A stretch of DNA of 64,000 nucleotides from UBA1672 sp964352665. GTDB lineage: Bacteria > Pseudomonadota > Alphaproteobacteria > Micavibrionales > Micavibrionaceae. The translations under genes were made by a program, and so were the position numbers. Within the stretch, counting starts at the first letter, position 1; each line of letters begins with the position of its first letter. The stretch covers positions 1 through 64,000 of the forward strand of contig CAYGSJ010000001.1 of assembly GCA_964352665.1 (NCBI GenBank). The letters are read 5' to 3'. Shown here one piece after another: positions 38,530 to 48,482 of the stretch. The notes beneath the pieces are model-generated. The model was not told the origin of the DNA, made no database searches, and saw only the letters and a program-made list of their open reading frames with translations.

Positions 38530-40275
38530 TCAGCTTTTAAGGCCAGCTTTATACATAGATTCATAGACTCCATTGTCCTTTATTAGGTCATCGTGTGTGC
38601 CTCTTTCTACAATTTTCCCCCGATCAAGGACTAGAATCTGATTGGCATTTTGTACGGTGGTCAGCCTGTGTGCAATGACAAGTGTCGTTCTGCCGGCCTC
38701 AAGTCTTCTTAAAGCATCTTGCACGAGTTTTTCTGACTCGTTATCAAGAGCGGAAGTTGCTTCATCAAGAAGCAAAATAGGTGCATCGCATAAAATCGCG
38801 CGAGCGATTGAGATGCGTTGTTTTTGCCCTCCGGAAAGTTTAATACCATTTTCTCCTACAATTGTTGCATAACCCTCTTCAAATTCTTTAATGAACTCGT
38901 GCGCTGCGGCTATTTTTGCGGCATCAAAAACTTCTTCATCTGAGGCATCAGCTTTACCATATCTAATATTTTCCATGACGCTGTCATTAAAAATAGTTAT
39001 GTCCTGGGAGACAAGTGCTATGCTCTGACGCAAAGACTTGATTGTCAGGTCCCTTATATCCTTATCATCGAGGAGTATTTGACCTTCCGTTACATCATAA
39101 AATCTAGGAATAAGACTTATAATTGTACTTTTCCCACCACCTGAGATGCCTACTAGAGCAGTTACTTCTCCCGGCTTTGCCTCAAAAGAAATATTATTAA
39201 GTGCTTTAAGCTCAGAATTCTCATAAGAAAAACTAACGTTCTTAAATACTATTTCCGGCTTTTTTGTATTAAAAGTGATTGCATCCTTCTTGCTGATTAT
39301 TTTTGCTTGCATATCAAGCATGTCAAAGACACGTTCAGTTGCTCCCAGTCCCATCTGGAGTGTATTATTCAATCTGGCTAACTTCTTCATTGGTTCATAA
39401 GCCAGACTAAATGCTGCAATAAATGAGGCGAGATGTCCCGCGGTTGTGTTTCCGGCTATAACTTCATAACCGCCATAAATTATAATGCCGCAAAAAATGA
39501 AGCCAACGATAGTTTCATTCACGGGAGTTGATAAAGTAGAAACACGCACTGCCTTTATGTTCAGCTTTTTCACTCTGTTGATTGCACAACCTATTTTTTT
39601 AATTTCGTAATCTTCCATGCGATAAGATTTCACAAGCCTAATCCCTTGGAATGCTTGTGTTAAAAGATCGGATAACTCGCCAAGCTCACTTTGAATATTT
39701 TTAGATATTTTCCTTAGTTTGTTTCCAATATACACCACAAAGAACGCCAAAAGCGGAAAGACGATGAATGAAGCAAGTGTCAACTTCCAGTCGGTAAGAA
39801 ACATAAGCGCTACAAGAAATAAAAGGGTAAAAAAGCTTTTGCCAAACCCTGTTAGACTTCCTGTTACTGCCGTTCTAACAACATTAACATCACTTACTAC
39901 CCGAGATAAAAGCTGTCCACTCGGATAAGCATGAAAAAATGCCATGTCAAGCATCATAAGATGTTTGAATAATTGTGCCTGAATATCTGCAACAATGGTT
40001 TGTCCGACTTTATTCATTAAAATAGTATGTACGTAAGTAGTAATACCCCTTACGGCAAAAGCGGCGGCAAATCCTAGCGCTACAGGGATTATTAGAGCCT
40101 CCTTTTGACCATATAAAACATCATCAAGGACTGGTTGAAGTAGTGCAGCAACCAGTGCAGTCATGAGTGATGAAATTGCCATAAAAATCACAGCCACAAA
40201 TAGAAGGAATAAATGCTGCGACAAGTAATCTTGAATTAGCCTTTTAACAAGTGCATGTGTGTATGATTGTTGCAT
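38530..40275 (-). CDS. MsbA-like ABC exporter (fused membrane and ATPase domains)
   Basis: 581 aa half-transporter of the lipid A/multidrug exporter family, working as a homodimer in the inner membrane. Six membrane helices in residues 20-310. The ATPase domain has Walker A GISGGGKST (about 375-383), the signature LSGGQKQR and Walker B ILLLDEATSALD, then the IAHRLTT switch. The likely cargo is lipopolysaccharide or phospholipid, but drug export cannot be excluded. Divergent from the patatin gene. Confidence 0.88.
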   Translation of the reverse strand: MQQSYTHALVKRLIQDYLSQHLFLLFVAVIFMAISSLMTALVAALLQPVLDDVLYGQKEALIIPVALGFAAAFAVRGITTYVHTILMNKVGQTIVADIQAQLFKHLMMLDMAFFHAYPSGQLLSRVVSDVNVVRTAVTGSLTGFGKSFFTLLFLVALMFLTDWKLTLASFIVFPLLAFFVVYIGNKLRKISKNIQSELGELSDLLTQAFQGIRLVKSYRMEDYEIKKIGCAINRVKKLNIKAVRVSTLSTPVNETIVGFIFCGIIIYGGYEVIAGNTTAGHLASFIAAFSLAYEPMKKLARLNNTLQMGLGATERVFDMLDMQAKIISKKDAITFNTKKPEIVFKNVSFSYENSELKALNNISFEAKPGEVTALVGISGGGKSTIISLIPRFYDVTEGQILLDDKDIRDLTIKSLRQSIALVSQDITIFNDSVMENIRYGKADASDEEVFDAAKIAAAHEFIKEFEEGYATIVGENGIKLSGGQKQRISIARAILCDAPILLLDEATSALDNESEKLVQDALRRLEAGRTTLVIAHRLTTVQNANQILVLDRGKIVERGTHDDLIKDNGVYESMYKAGLKS

Positions 40276-40394
40276 TATCTTTTCTGTATTTTTTGGCAGT
40301 GCAGCAGGTATCTATATATCTTACGTTAACGTCTGTGTGTTATAATGTAAAAGAGAGAAAGATTAAAGTTCAAACTCAATTCTTTGGAGGTAAT

Positions 40395-41381
40395 GTGTCT
40401 TTTAGTATAGAAAATGGGCAACCAGGATTAGGTTTAGCCCTGGGCGGCGGGATGGCAAGGGGGTTTGCACATATTGGGGTCCTTAAATCATTAATTAGAA
40501 ACAATATTTTTCCAACAGTCGTTGCTGGTACGTCTATAGGAGCAGTTGTTGGCGGGTGTTATCTTAGTAAAAATCTTGAAGAGCTTGAAAATTGGGCGCT
40601 AGCTTTGAACAGATTCAAGATATTTTCTTATCTGGATTTTCGTGTAAGAAGCGCCGGACTTGTTGGTGGTAAGCGTTTAAAAGAAAAGCTTGATGAGCAT
40701 TTTGCAGATATGAGATTTGAGGATTTGCCACATTCTTTTGTGTGCATTGCAACAGACTTGGCAACAGGCCATGAAGTGTGGCTTCGCAAAGGTGATTTAA
40801 TTGATGCTATGCTTGCTTCTTTTGCTCTTCCTGGTATTTTCCCCCCCGTACAATTGGAAGACAGGCATCTTGTTGATGGTGCATTAGTTAATCCTTGCCC
40901 TATTTCAGCCTGTCAGGCTTTAGGGGCAAGAATGACAATAGCTGTAGATCTGAATACAGATTTAATAGGTAAGGCGTCCAAGCCAGGTACGAATTATCAA
41001 ACCATAACCGGCTTTGATGTTTTTAATAAAGACGATGTTCCCTTGGAAGATCAGAAACAATTTAAAAGCTCGGCACTTTCCAGAAGGCTCTTTAGAAGAG
41101 AACAAAATGATCCGAGTTTATTCGGGGTTATGGTATCAGGTCTTGGTATTCTACAAGATCGATTAACAAGATCACGTTTGGCCGGTGAGCCACCGGATAT
41201 CCATATCAAACCACCTATTGGCCATATTGGACTTCTTGAATTTGAAAAAGCGGGCGAACTCATAATGCTTGGAGAAGAAGCTACAGAAAAGCTTATGCCT
41301 GATATTAAGGCGGCAATGTCGGTACTACTTCGAGCAGATGTTAGCGAAAAATTTCTAGAAATGAATGGCCCTATTGACTAA
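40395..41381 (+). CDS. Patatin-like phospholipase
   Basis: 328 aa with the GTG start used here. Glycine-rich oxyanion loop GGGMARG (17-23), catalytic Ser47 in GTSIG, and catalytic Asp in VDGALVNP. This is the RssA-type bacterial patatin, cleaving acyl esters. The frame stays open back to 40251, overlapping the exporter gene, but those residues look non-coding. The GTG at 40395 follows GGAGG by four bases and gives the usual N-terminus. Stop is 2 bases from the convergent HAD gene. Confidence 0.85.
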   Translation: MSFSIENGQPGLGLALGGGMARGFAHIGVLKSLIRNNIFPTVVAGTSIGAVVGGCYLSKNLEELENWALALNRFKIFSYLDFRVRSAGLVGGKRLKEKLDEHFADMRFEDLPHSFVCIATDLATGHEVWLRKGDLIDAMLASFALPGIFPPVQLEDRHLVDGALVNPCPISACQALGARMTIAVDLNTDLIGKASKPGTNYQTITGFDVFNKDDVPLEDQKQFKSSALSRRLFRREQNDPSLFGVMVSGLGILQDRLTRSRLAGEPPDIHIKPPIGHIGLLEFEKAGELIMLGEEATEKLMPDIKAAMSVLLRADVSEKFLEMNGPID

Positions 41382-41383
41382 GT

Positions 41384-42316
41384 TTAGGCCTGTTTTGCCG
41401 CGCGTTTTCTATGCTTTCTATCTGGAAGTGCTTTACCCCACTGCAGGTTGTCTACCAAATATTTAGGACGAATATTGTTATATTGACGCACTAAAATATC
41501 TAGCGCGTTATCTACATCTGCTGGCTCTTTGCAATGTCCAAAAACAGAGCTATGCAGGCCACTTTTTACCAAACAGGAATCTATATTTACCAAAGACCCA
41601 CCAAGGATATCATGCGCCATTGTATCCCCTACAACGACGGTTTGGCCGGGATATATATCATGCTCCTGTAGAATTTTGATGCAATGTTGGAATATATACT
41701 GGTGAGGTTTTCCAATATATTCAACAATACCTCCAAAATCGTTGTAGCGTGCAGCAAGACTTCCAGGGCCCATAATATTTTTGCTACCCATAATGCCCAG
41801 GCTATCAGGATTAGCGCATATAGCTTTCAAATTATAACGTGCACAACGCTTTAACAACGGCTCGTATTCTTCCATTGTTACTTCCGGAGCGTCTGTGCCG
41901 CTAATGAGCAGGAAGGAGGCTTCCTTGGGATCTTCTACAATTTCTATATCCAGACCATCAACAATAGAAGTATCGCCCCCTCTACTGATAACAACACACT
42001 TTTTCCCAATATTCTTAAAATATCCCTCAGTTTGATCATTAAGACCCTGCCATGTAACCTCCCCCGAGGTGATAAGATGATTGTACATATCAGATGGCAA
42101 GCCAAGCTCTGAAAGGCGATCAATATTTTGCTGTGCTCGCTTTCCAGAATTGGAAAGAATAATTACGTATTTTTGCCGCTCTTTAAGTTGGCCCATACAT
42201 TCCATAACGCCGTCGTATAACTTAACACCATCATGAAGAACCCCCCATTGATCAATAATAAAGCCTGCATAACTGTCTGAAATATCCGATATTCCCTGAC
42301 AGAACTTCGTATTCAT
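41384..42316 (-). CDS. HAD superfamily class IIA hydrolase (TIGR01459-like)
   Basis: About 310 aa. NagD-like fold: motif I DQWGVLHDG near residue 22, motif II ILSNSGKR, C-terminal GKPHQYIFQHC and the GDTMAHDILGG metal site. Probable small phosphatase of unknown substrate, common in Alphaproteobacteria. Start is the ATG at 42316; a TTG at 42337 with AGGGG upstream would add seven residues. Confidence 0.86.
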   Translation of the reverse strand: MNTKFCQGISDISDSYAGFIIDQWGVLHDGVKLYDGVMECMGQLKERQKYVIILSNSGKRAQQNIDRLSELGLPSDMYNHLITSGEVTWQGLNDQTEGYFKNIGKKCVVISRGGDTSIVDGLDIEIVEDPKEASFLLISGTDAPEVTMEEYEPLLKRCARYNLKAICANPDSLGIMGSKNIMGPGSLAARYNDFGGIVEYIGKPHQYIFQHCIKILQEHDIYPGQTVVVGDTMAHDILGGSLVNIDSCLVKSGLHSSVFGHCKEPADVDNALDILVRQYNNIRPKYLVDNLQWGKALPDRKHRKRAAKQA

Positions 42317-42435
42317 TATTTTACTAGGTCCTAACAACGCAATTACCCCTTGTTTTTAATGACATGCTTCATAAACGCAATACGCATTATGAGCGTAAGA
42401 ACTACTCTAATCAATAGGCTTTTAAAAATGGTAAA

Positions 42436-43878
42436 TTATTGATCGCTTTTTAAATTTCGAATGTATTCCCTAACATCTCTTTTTATTTCTGGAGCAAATA
42501 AATAAAGCCCTAAAATGTTAGGAATAGACATGGAAATGATGGCTGCGTCAGTAAAGTTGATAAGATTGGAGAGCTGGGCCGCAGATCCAACAACCACACA
42601 AAGGCAGAAAAATACCTTGAAGATCATCTCTATTTTGTCATTTTCGCCAAATAGATAGCGGAATCCAGATGCTCCACAATAATACCAGCTAATCATTGTT
42701 GAATAGGCAAAAAGCAAAACAGCAATAGTCAGAACATATTGGAAATTAGGTAACACACTCTCAAAGGCCATAGAAGTAAGACTAACGCCCGTTAAGCCAT
42801 CTGCCTGTGTATAAACTCCAGTCAAGACAATAACCAAAGCAGTCATGTTACAGATTACGATCGTATCTATAAAAGGACCCAGCATGGCAACAATTCCTGT
42901 TCCAACAGGTCCATCGGTATTAGTGGTTGATTGCACAATTGATGCGGAACCAAGTCCAGATTCATTAGAAAAGGCAGCACGTTGAACACCAACAAGTATT
43001 CCTCCAACAAACCCGCCAATTCCAGCTTTCATAGAAAAAGCTGATTTTAGTATTGTTAAAAATGCTGTTGGCACCTCAGTGAGATGTGCACCTATAACAA
43101 CACAGCAAGCTAAAATATAAAGTATTGCCATAATTGGGACGAGCTTTGAGGCAACTGCAGCAATTGATTTAAGGCCACCTAAAATCACAAGGCCAACTAA
43201 AATTGCCAAAATAATTCCAAAACCCCAAGCATAGCCCGCCAAGAAACTTGTCTCCCCACCTGTTGCAAGCAGCGCCTGCTCATAGGCTTGATTGGCTTGG
43301 TACATATTCCCTCCGCCGATTGCACCCATCACACATAGTGCAGCGAAAAGTATGGCCATAGCTTTTCCTATAAGAGCCATATTTCTGTTAGCAAATCCTT
43401 CTTTTAGAAAATACATGGGGCCGCCACATACCTTCTTGGGTTTTTCTGGGTCTGGATGTATCCGGTATTTAACGCCAAGCATAACCTCTGCGAATTTTGA
43501 TGACATGCCGAAGAAACCCATTACTGTCATCCAGAAGACAGCACCTGGCCCTCCTACTGAAATTGCTATTGCTACACCACTAATATTTCCTAATCCAACC
43601 GTACCTGATAAAGAGGCCATAAGGGCTTGGAACTGGCTAATCTCTCCATCTTCACATGGCTTCATGCCATCACCGAAAAGAAGTTTTATGGCATGTTTGA
43701 AGTATAGAATGTTTATGAAACCAAGATAAAAAGTAAAAAATACTGCTGCGGAAGCGAGCCATAAAAGTACAAGTTTGACATCATGCCCTTCCACTAATGG
43801 AATAGAATAGAAAACAATGTCAAAAGTGATTTTTGTAATGGGTTCAAAAAAGGAATCGATAGTTTGATCTATGCTCAT
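42436..43878 (-). CDS. Sodium:alanine symporter, AGCS family
   Basis: 480 aa, about eleven transmembrane segments. Signatures of the alanine/glycine:cation symporter family: SGTVGLGNISGVAIAISVGGPGAVFWM (in parts), AAFSNESGLGSASIVQ and GGPMYFLKEG. Imports alanine or glycine with sodium; alanine dehydrogenase at 27302 could use the alanine. Standalone gene. Confidence 0.93.
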   Translation of the reverse strand: MSIDQTIDSFFEPITKITFDIVFYSIPLVEGHDVKLVLLWLASAAVFFTFYLGFINILYFKHAIKLLFGDGMKPCEDGEISQFQALMASLSGTVGLGNISGVAIAISVGGPGAVFWMTVMGFFGMSSKFAEVMLGVKYRIHPDPEKPKKVCGGPMYFLKEGFANRNMALIGKAMAILFAALCVMGAIGGGNMYQANQAYEQALLATGGETSFLAGYAWGFGIILAILVGLVILGGLKSIAAVASKLVPIMAILYILACCVVIGAHLTEVPTAFLTILKSAFSMKAGIGGFVGGILVGVQRAAFSNESGLGSASIVQSTTNTDGPVGTGIVAMLGPFIDTIVICNMTALVIVLTGVYTQADGLTGVSLTSMAFESVLPNFQYVLTIAVLLFAYSTMISWYYCGASGFRYLFGENDKIEMIFKVFFCLCVVVGSAAQLSNLINFTDAAIISMSIPNILGLYLFAPEIKRDVREYIRNLKSDQ

Positions 43879-43949
43879 ACTGCACCAGCCTGTTAAGTTC
43901 TGTGCTTAATAGAGTATGATTTTTTTTTGTACTTTTAAAGGTAATCTTA

Positions 43950-43981
43950 TAAAAAACAGTCGTTTATCAACGATAAATGAC
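43950..43981 (-). terminator. Rho-independent terminator of the 43999-45447 genes
   Basis: On the minus strand a ten-pair stem (43972-43981 with 43959-43968, loop GTT) followed by TGTTTTTTAT. Textbook form, directly behind the stop of the secreted protein gene. Confidence 0.72.
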
Positions 43982-43998
43982 ATAATCATGCTCCGTGA

Positions 43999-44496
43999 CT
44001 ATGGTGCATCTGTGCATATGGGCCTTGAAACCGGATGGCCAGGAAATGGTGTGGCTGCCCATTTTCTGAGTGTATCGTGATCCATTTTTGCTGCTTTTTC
44101 TATTCGGGTTGAATAAGTTTTGCAAAAAATGTCCGGGCGCATTTCTGCAGCATCATTAGAGATGTTGTTTGCAAATTCTGTTCTTAACTTATGAAGAGAT
44201 TTTTCAGAATTTTTATCACCCGTTCGTTTCATGAAATTCATCATGATTTTTTCATATGTTGAGAAGAGGTCTTCATGCTTTTTTGTGAATTTTTTATGTT
44301 CGAGATACAAATTATTACCATTGGCATCTGCGATATGAGCACAGTTAAGCCCGATAACCATTAGTTCACTATGAATTCGGATGCCCTGCTCGGCCTCGGC
44401 TTCCGCCTTGCTGTAACAGGCGGCGGCATGTGCGTATTCAATAAAATTAAGACAGAGTAAAAGACTAAAGAGGGTAATACGCATACAAGATTTCAT
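43999..44496 (-). CDS. Secreted cysteine-containing protein of unknown function
   Basis: 165 aa. Signal peptide 1-24 (LFSLLLCLNFIEYAHA). Mature part is mostly helical with four cysteines (CYSKAE, LNCAHI, IFCKTY, PICTDAP), probably two disulfides in the periplasm. Not a family I recognise. It begins 3 bases after the hydroxyacid dehydrogenase stop and ends at a strong terminator. Confidence 0.7.
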   Translation of the reverse strand: MKSCMRITLFSLLLCLNFIEYAHAAACYSKAEAEAEQGIRIHSELMVIGLNCAHIADANGNNLYLEHKKFTKKHEDLFSTYEKIMMNFMKRTGDKNSEKSLHKLRTEFANNISNDAAEMRPDIFCKTYSTRIEKAAKMDHDTLRKWAATPFPGHPVSRPICTDAP

Positions 44497-44499
44497 GTT

Positions 44500-45447
44500 T
44501 TAACCAGCTAATTTAACAGGAGTGAGTAATGGTTTGCCTTCAAAATACGCCAGAAGATTGTTTATCACAAGTTGCCCCATTTTTGATCTGGTTTCAACCG
44601 TTGCTGAACCAATATGAGGTAATAAAACAACGTTATCCATCTTTATCATTTCCTCGGGCACATTAGGTTCGTTTTCATAAACATCAAAACCTGCACCTGC
44701 AATAGTTTTATTTGCTAAAGAAATCAAGAGATCCTGCTCATTTACAACGCTGCCTCTGGCTATATTGATAAGGTAGCCTGTGTTGCCCAGAGATTCTAAT
44801 ACCCTATGGTTAATAAGGTTTTCTGTCTCCTTTCCCCCGGAGCAGGCTACTATCAGAAAGTCACAATCCTTAGCCATATTTTCAAGATTGTTATAAAATT
44901 TATAGGCAACATTTTTGTCCGTACGGCCATAATAAATAATCTTAGTGTTAAAGACCTCTGCTCTTTTGGCTATAGCGGAACCAATCTTGCCAAGTCCTAC
45001 AATGCCGATCGTCTTACCCGAAACAGATGTTGCAAGCGGCATAGAGCCGGACTGCCATCTACCTACTCTTACAAACATATCGGCTTCAACGCCACGTCTT
45101 GCAACGGCAAGCATTAAGAGTAGTGCTATATCGGCAGTATCATCAGTTAAGACGTCTGGTGTATTTGCAACCATAACACCGTGTTTTTCTGCTGCAACAA
45201 GATCGATATTGTCATAGCCAACACCGAATTGGGCAATTATTTCAAGATTAGGGAGCGCCTCTATCAATCGATTACTGACACCTCTGCTGTTATAGGTAGA
45301 AAGAATGCCGGATATTTTATGGCTGTTATCACGTATGGTTTTTTCCGGTTCTCTGCTTTCCCATAGACGGATAACATGGAATTTTTCCTCAAGGTCAGCC
45401 ATTTCTTTTGCAAGGAGCGGTTGCAGAGCCAGGATTGTTCTTTTCAT
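44500..45447 (-). CDS. D-isomer specific 2-hydroxyacid dehydrogenase, GRHPR-like
   Basis: 315 aa, NAD(P)-dependent. Rossmann motif GIVGLGKIGSAIAKRA (about 148-163), catalytic Arg in NIARGSVVNE, Glu in DVYENEPNVPEE and His in LLPHIGSATVETR. Likely reduces glyoxylate or hydroxypyruvate. Divergent from miaB, with 74 bases between. Confidence 0.9.
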   Translation of the reverse strand: MKRTILALQPLLAKEMADLEEKFHVIRLWESREPEKTIRDNSHKISGILSTYNSRGVSNRLIEALPNLEIIAQFGVGYDNIDLVAAEKHGVMVANTPDVLTDDTADIALLLMLAVARRGVEADMFVRVGRWQSGSMPLATSVSGKTIGIVGLGKIGSAIAKRAEVFNTKIIYYGRTDKNVAYKFYNNLENMAKDCDFLIVACSGGKETENLINHRVLESLGNTGYLINIARGSVVNEQDLLISLANKTIAGAGFDVYENEPNVPEEMIKMDNVVLLPHIGSATVETRSKMGQLVINNLLAYFEGKPLLTPVKLAG

Positions 45448-45521
45448 ATCAAAACGCTTGATTTTCTGTATGTTTTTATGGTTTATGACACAGTTACTAA
45501 CAAAAGCAACAATAATATATT

Positions 45522-46877
45522 ATGGCACAGGCAAACAAGAAACTTTATATTAAAACATGGGGCTGTCAGATGAATGTGTATGACAGCAATCGCATGGCTG
45601 ACATCTTATCTTCTCTGGGATATAAACCTGTGGATACACCGGACGATGCGGATATGATGATACTAAACACCTGCCATATCCGTGAAAAGGCAACCGACAA
45701 AGTTTTTTCTGAGCTTGGCCGACTACGTACTCACAAAGAAAAAAAAGAATCCGATGGCGGCAAGATGCTAATTGCTGTTGCTGGCTGTGTTGCTCAAGCA
45801 GAAGGTGACTTCATTCTAGAGCGGGCACCTTATGTTGACATGGTTTTTGGACCGCAAACCTATCACGAACTTCCAGAAATGGTTTTAAAAGCGTCTGGTG
45901 ACGAACGTGTGGTGAATACTGAGTTTCCCGCAATTTCTAAGTTTGATCATCTTCCCGAACAACATACTATCGAAGGGGCAGCAGCTTATCTTTCTATTCA
46001 GGAAGGATGCGACAAATTTTGTACATTTTGTGTGGTTCCCTACACAAGAGGGGCAGAATATTCACGCACAGCACAAGAGGTAATAGATGAGGCACATAGG
46101 CTGGTTGAGCAAGGTGCTTTAGAAATTATGCTTTTAGGTCAGAATGTTAATGCGTATCATGGTAAGGGGCCGGACGGGAAAACTTGGTCTTTGGCGGATC
46201 TAATTTATAAAATTTCTGAAATAAAAGGTCTGGAGCGTATTCGTTATAGCACCTCTCATCCCCGCGATATGGATGATCATTTGATTGCAGCGCATGGCGA
46301 GATAGATAAGCTTATGCCCTTCCTGCATCTGCCTGTTCAAAGTGGTTCGGATAAAATTCTTGAAGCTATGAACCGTAAACATACAGCTGATCTTTATCTG
46401 GATATTATTGGCCGTCTTAGAAAAGCCCGTCCAGACATAGCCTTCTCTTCCGATTTTATTATTGGTTTTCCAGGTGAAACCGAACAAGATTTTGAAGATA
46501 GCATGCAATTAGCAAAGAGTACGGTTTTTGCTTCTTGTTATTCCTTTAAGTACAGCGCCAGACCCGGAACGCCAGCGGCTAATATGCAGGCAGCACTAGT
46601 TCCTGATCATATCGCTTCCGAACGACTTCAAAGATTTCAAACTTTGATAAACGAACAGCAAACTGCCTTTAATAAAAGCTGTATTGGAAGAACTTTGCCT
46701 GTTTTATTTGATAAAAAAGGCAAAAAAGAAGGGCAGTTAACAGGGCGCAGCCCCTACTCCCAATCTGTTTATGTACAAGGGAAAGAGCGACTTATTGGTA
46801 ATATACTAAATGTTAAAATTACAGATGCCTTCGATAATTCCTTGACAGGGGACCTGGAATTTTACGATAGTATGTAA
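45522..46877 (+). CDS. miaB: tRNA-2-methylthio-N6-dimethylallyladenosine synthase
   Basis: Radical-SAM methylthiotransferase for A37 of tRNAs reading U-starting codons. 451 aa. Auxiliary cluster Cys15, Cys51 and Cys89; radical-SAM cluster Cys163, Cys167, Cys170 (CDKFCTFC); C-terminal TRAM domain. No ribosome site is visible before the ATG. It leads the conserved miaB-phoH-ybeY-corC-lnt run. Confidence 0.96.
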   Translation: MAQANKKLYIKTWGCQMNVYDSNRMADILSSLGYKPVDTPDDADMMILNTCHIREKATDKVFSELGRLRTHKEKKESDGGKMLIAVAGCVAQAEGDFILERAPYVDMVFGPQTYHELPEMVLKASGDERVVNTEFPAISKFDHLPEQHTIEGAAAYLSIQEGCDKFCTFCVVPYTRGAEYSRTAQEVIDEAHRLVEQGALEIMLLGQNVNAYHGKGPDGKTWSLADLIYKISEIKGLERIRYSTSHPRDMDDHLIAAHGEIDKLMPFLHLPVQSGSDKILEAMNRKHTADLYLDIIGRLRKARPDIAFSSDFIIGFPGETEQDFEDSMQLAKSTVFASCYSFKYSARPGTPAANMQAALVPDHIASERLQRFQTLINEQQTAFNKSCIGRTLPVLFDKKGKKEGQLTGRSPYSQSVYVQGKERLIGNILNVKITDAFDNSLTGDLEFYDSM

Positions 46878-46900
46878 AATCAAAAACACTGAGTAGAGTA

Positions 46901-47434
46901 ATGGGTAGACGAGTACAAGTATATGCTGGCGGTTTTCAAAAGCCAAATTCGAGCCGTTTGGGCATTGGCTGGGTTGTAGTAAATGGTGGTAATGATAGAG
47001 AACCTAAGCCTAAGGCAAGAAGGCTTTCTCTGAAGGAAGCCAATATTTCTATTGCTCAAATATGTGCCGTAGGGGAAGCTCTCAGATCATTAAAAGCTAA
47101 TAGAGATGTCGTTATTCACTCAGGGTCTGCCCTTGTTGTTGATGCTATTGTTACGAATGCAGTGGGCATTAATGCAAAAAGAGAAAAAAATAAAAGTTTA
47201 AGAAAAGCTTGGGGCGCGCTGTTAAGAGAAATAAAGAGACATTCTAGTGTAACAGCAGTATGTAGCGAGGCGTGTGAGCCTAACATGGCTTTGGCTATAG
47301 ATAGTGCCCAGAATGGCGCAGATTTGCCATTTAGAGAGGCAGCAACGGGCGGTAAAAGGCTTACTCCACATCGTAAAACAGCCCGGCAGTCCGTGTGGGA
47401 CGATGAATTGGATGGCGAACACCTAACCGCGTAA
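46901..47434 (+). CDS. RNase H-like fold protein lacking the catalytic acids
   Basis: 177 aa. The layout follows RNase HI: first strand VQVYAGGFQKPNSSRLGIGWVVVNGG, a helix at 51-65, strand DVVIHSGSALVV (69-80) and a helix near 124-137. All four metal-binding acids appear replaced: Asp10 by Gly10/11 (YAGG), Glu48 by Ala/Gln at 52-53, Asp70 by Gly75 (HSGS) and Asp134 by Ala130. If the alignment holds it cannot cut RNA and may be a binding or structural protein. C-terminal tail is basic then acidic. 23 bases after miaB. Fold call is by eye. Confidence 0.6.
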   Translation: MGRRVQVYAGGFQKPNSSRLGIGWVVVNGGNDREPKPKARRLSLKEANISIAQICAVGEALRSLKANRDVVIHSGSALVVDAIVTNAVGINAKREKNKSLRKAWGALLREIKRHSSVTAVCSEACEPNMALAIDSAQNGADLPFREAATGGKRLTPHRKTARQSVWDDELDGEHLTA

Positions 47435-47505
47435 ATATCCATAGTTTTTTAATGTTTTTACTATATACTTGTTTCTTAATGATTATATGAAGCAAGAGTG
47501 CATAT

Positions 47506-48480
47506 TTGACACAAGAACTTATACTAGAATTTTCGGATAATGATCTGGTTCCCTTTTTATTCGGGGAATATAATGACCACCTGAAATATATAGAGAAAAA
47601 ACTGGATGTACGTATATCTGACAGAGGTAATTTATTACGTATGTCGGGTGGGAAAGAGTCCGTCGTTAAAGCCCAAAGCATTTTAAACTCTCTGTATATC
47701 AGGCTCCAAGAGCAGGATTTGGTTAACATTTCCCATGCAGATATAGATGCAGAGCTTCGCTTTTTAGAGTCGTCAGATAAGAAGTCGTCTAAGAATGGCA
47801 GTATTCCGGAGGATGATGGCGGTAAAATTGTTATAAAAACCAAGAATAAAAAAATTGTTCCAAGATCACCCAATCAAGCTGAATATCTTAAGTTAATCAA
47901 TAAACACGATATGGTCTTCGGCTTAGGCCCTGCCGGTACTGGTAAAACATACTTGGCTGTTGCTGCCGCTGTAGATATGTATCTTCAAGGAAAAGTGGAA
48001 AGACTTGTTTTTTGTAGACCAGCAGTGGAAGCAGGTGAAAACCTCGGGTTTTTGCCCGGAGATATGAAAGAAAAAATAGACCCCTATCTTAGGCCTATTT
48101 ATGATGCTTTGCACGATATGCTTCCATGGGATTTTCTTTTGAAAAAAATGGAAATCGGGGAAATAGAAATAGCTCCACTGGCTTTTATGCGCGGGCGTAC
48201 GCTTGCACGGTCTTTTGTAATTCTAGATGAGGCACAAAATGCAACAACCGCACAAATGAAAATGTTTTTAACTAGAATGGGTGAAGCATCTCATATGGTT
48301 ATTACGGGTGACCCAACGCAAACCGACCTTCCATCCCATGTCAGATCTGGTTTAGACGAAGCTATTGATATATTGTCGGACGTAGATGATATTGGATTTA
48401 TTACCTTCAGCGGTGAAGATGTCATAAGACATAATTTAGTTCGCAAAATTATTTATGCATATGAAAAATCTGGCAAATAA
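47506..48480 (+). CDS. PhoH family ATPase
   Basis: 324 aa. N-terminal KH-like segment, then a P-loop helicase-like domain: Walker A GPAGTGKT (141-148), Walker B VILDEAQNAT near 238 and GDPTQTDLP near 267. PhoH works with YbeY (next gene, 2 bases on) in RNA handling; its ATPase role is not settled. Start is a TTG at 47506 with AAGAG seven bases upstream; no in-frame ATG precedes it. Confidence 0.9.
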   Translation: MTQELILEFSDNDLVPFLFGEYNDHLKYIEKKLDVRISDRGNLLRMSGGKESVVKAQSILNSLYIRLQEQDLVNISHADIDAELRFLESSDKKSSKNGSIPEDDGGKIVIKTKNKKIVPRSPNQAEYLKLINKHDMVFGLGPAGTGKTYLAVAAAVDMYLQGKVERLVFCRPAVEAGENLGFLPGDMKEKIDPYLRPIYDALHDMLPWDFLLKKMEIGEIEIAPLAFMRGRTLARSFVILDEAQNATTAQMKMFLTRMGEASHMVITGDPTQTDLPSHVRSGLDEAIDILSDVDDIGFITFSGEDVIRHNLVRKIIYAYEKSGK

Positions 48481-48482
48481 AT

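Noticed and set aside
40251..40394. Upstream extension of the patatin gene into the exporter gene
   Set aside because: The added residues look non-coding and overlap the divergent msbA-like start; a GTG with GGAGG lies at 40395.
47361..47873. 170-codon minus-strand frame opposite the RNase H-like gene and phoH
   Set aside because: It is antisense to two plausible genes and has a Ser-rich shadow composition without a ribosome site.
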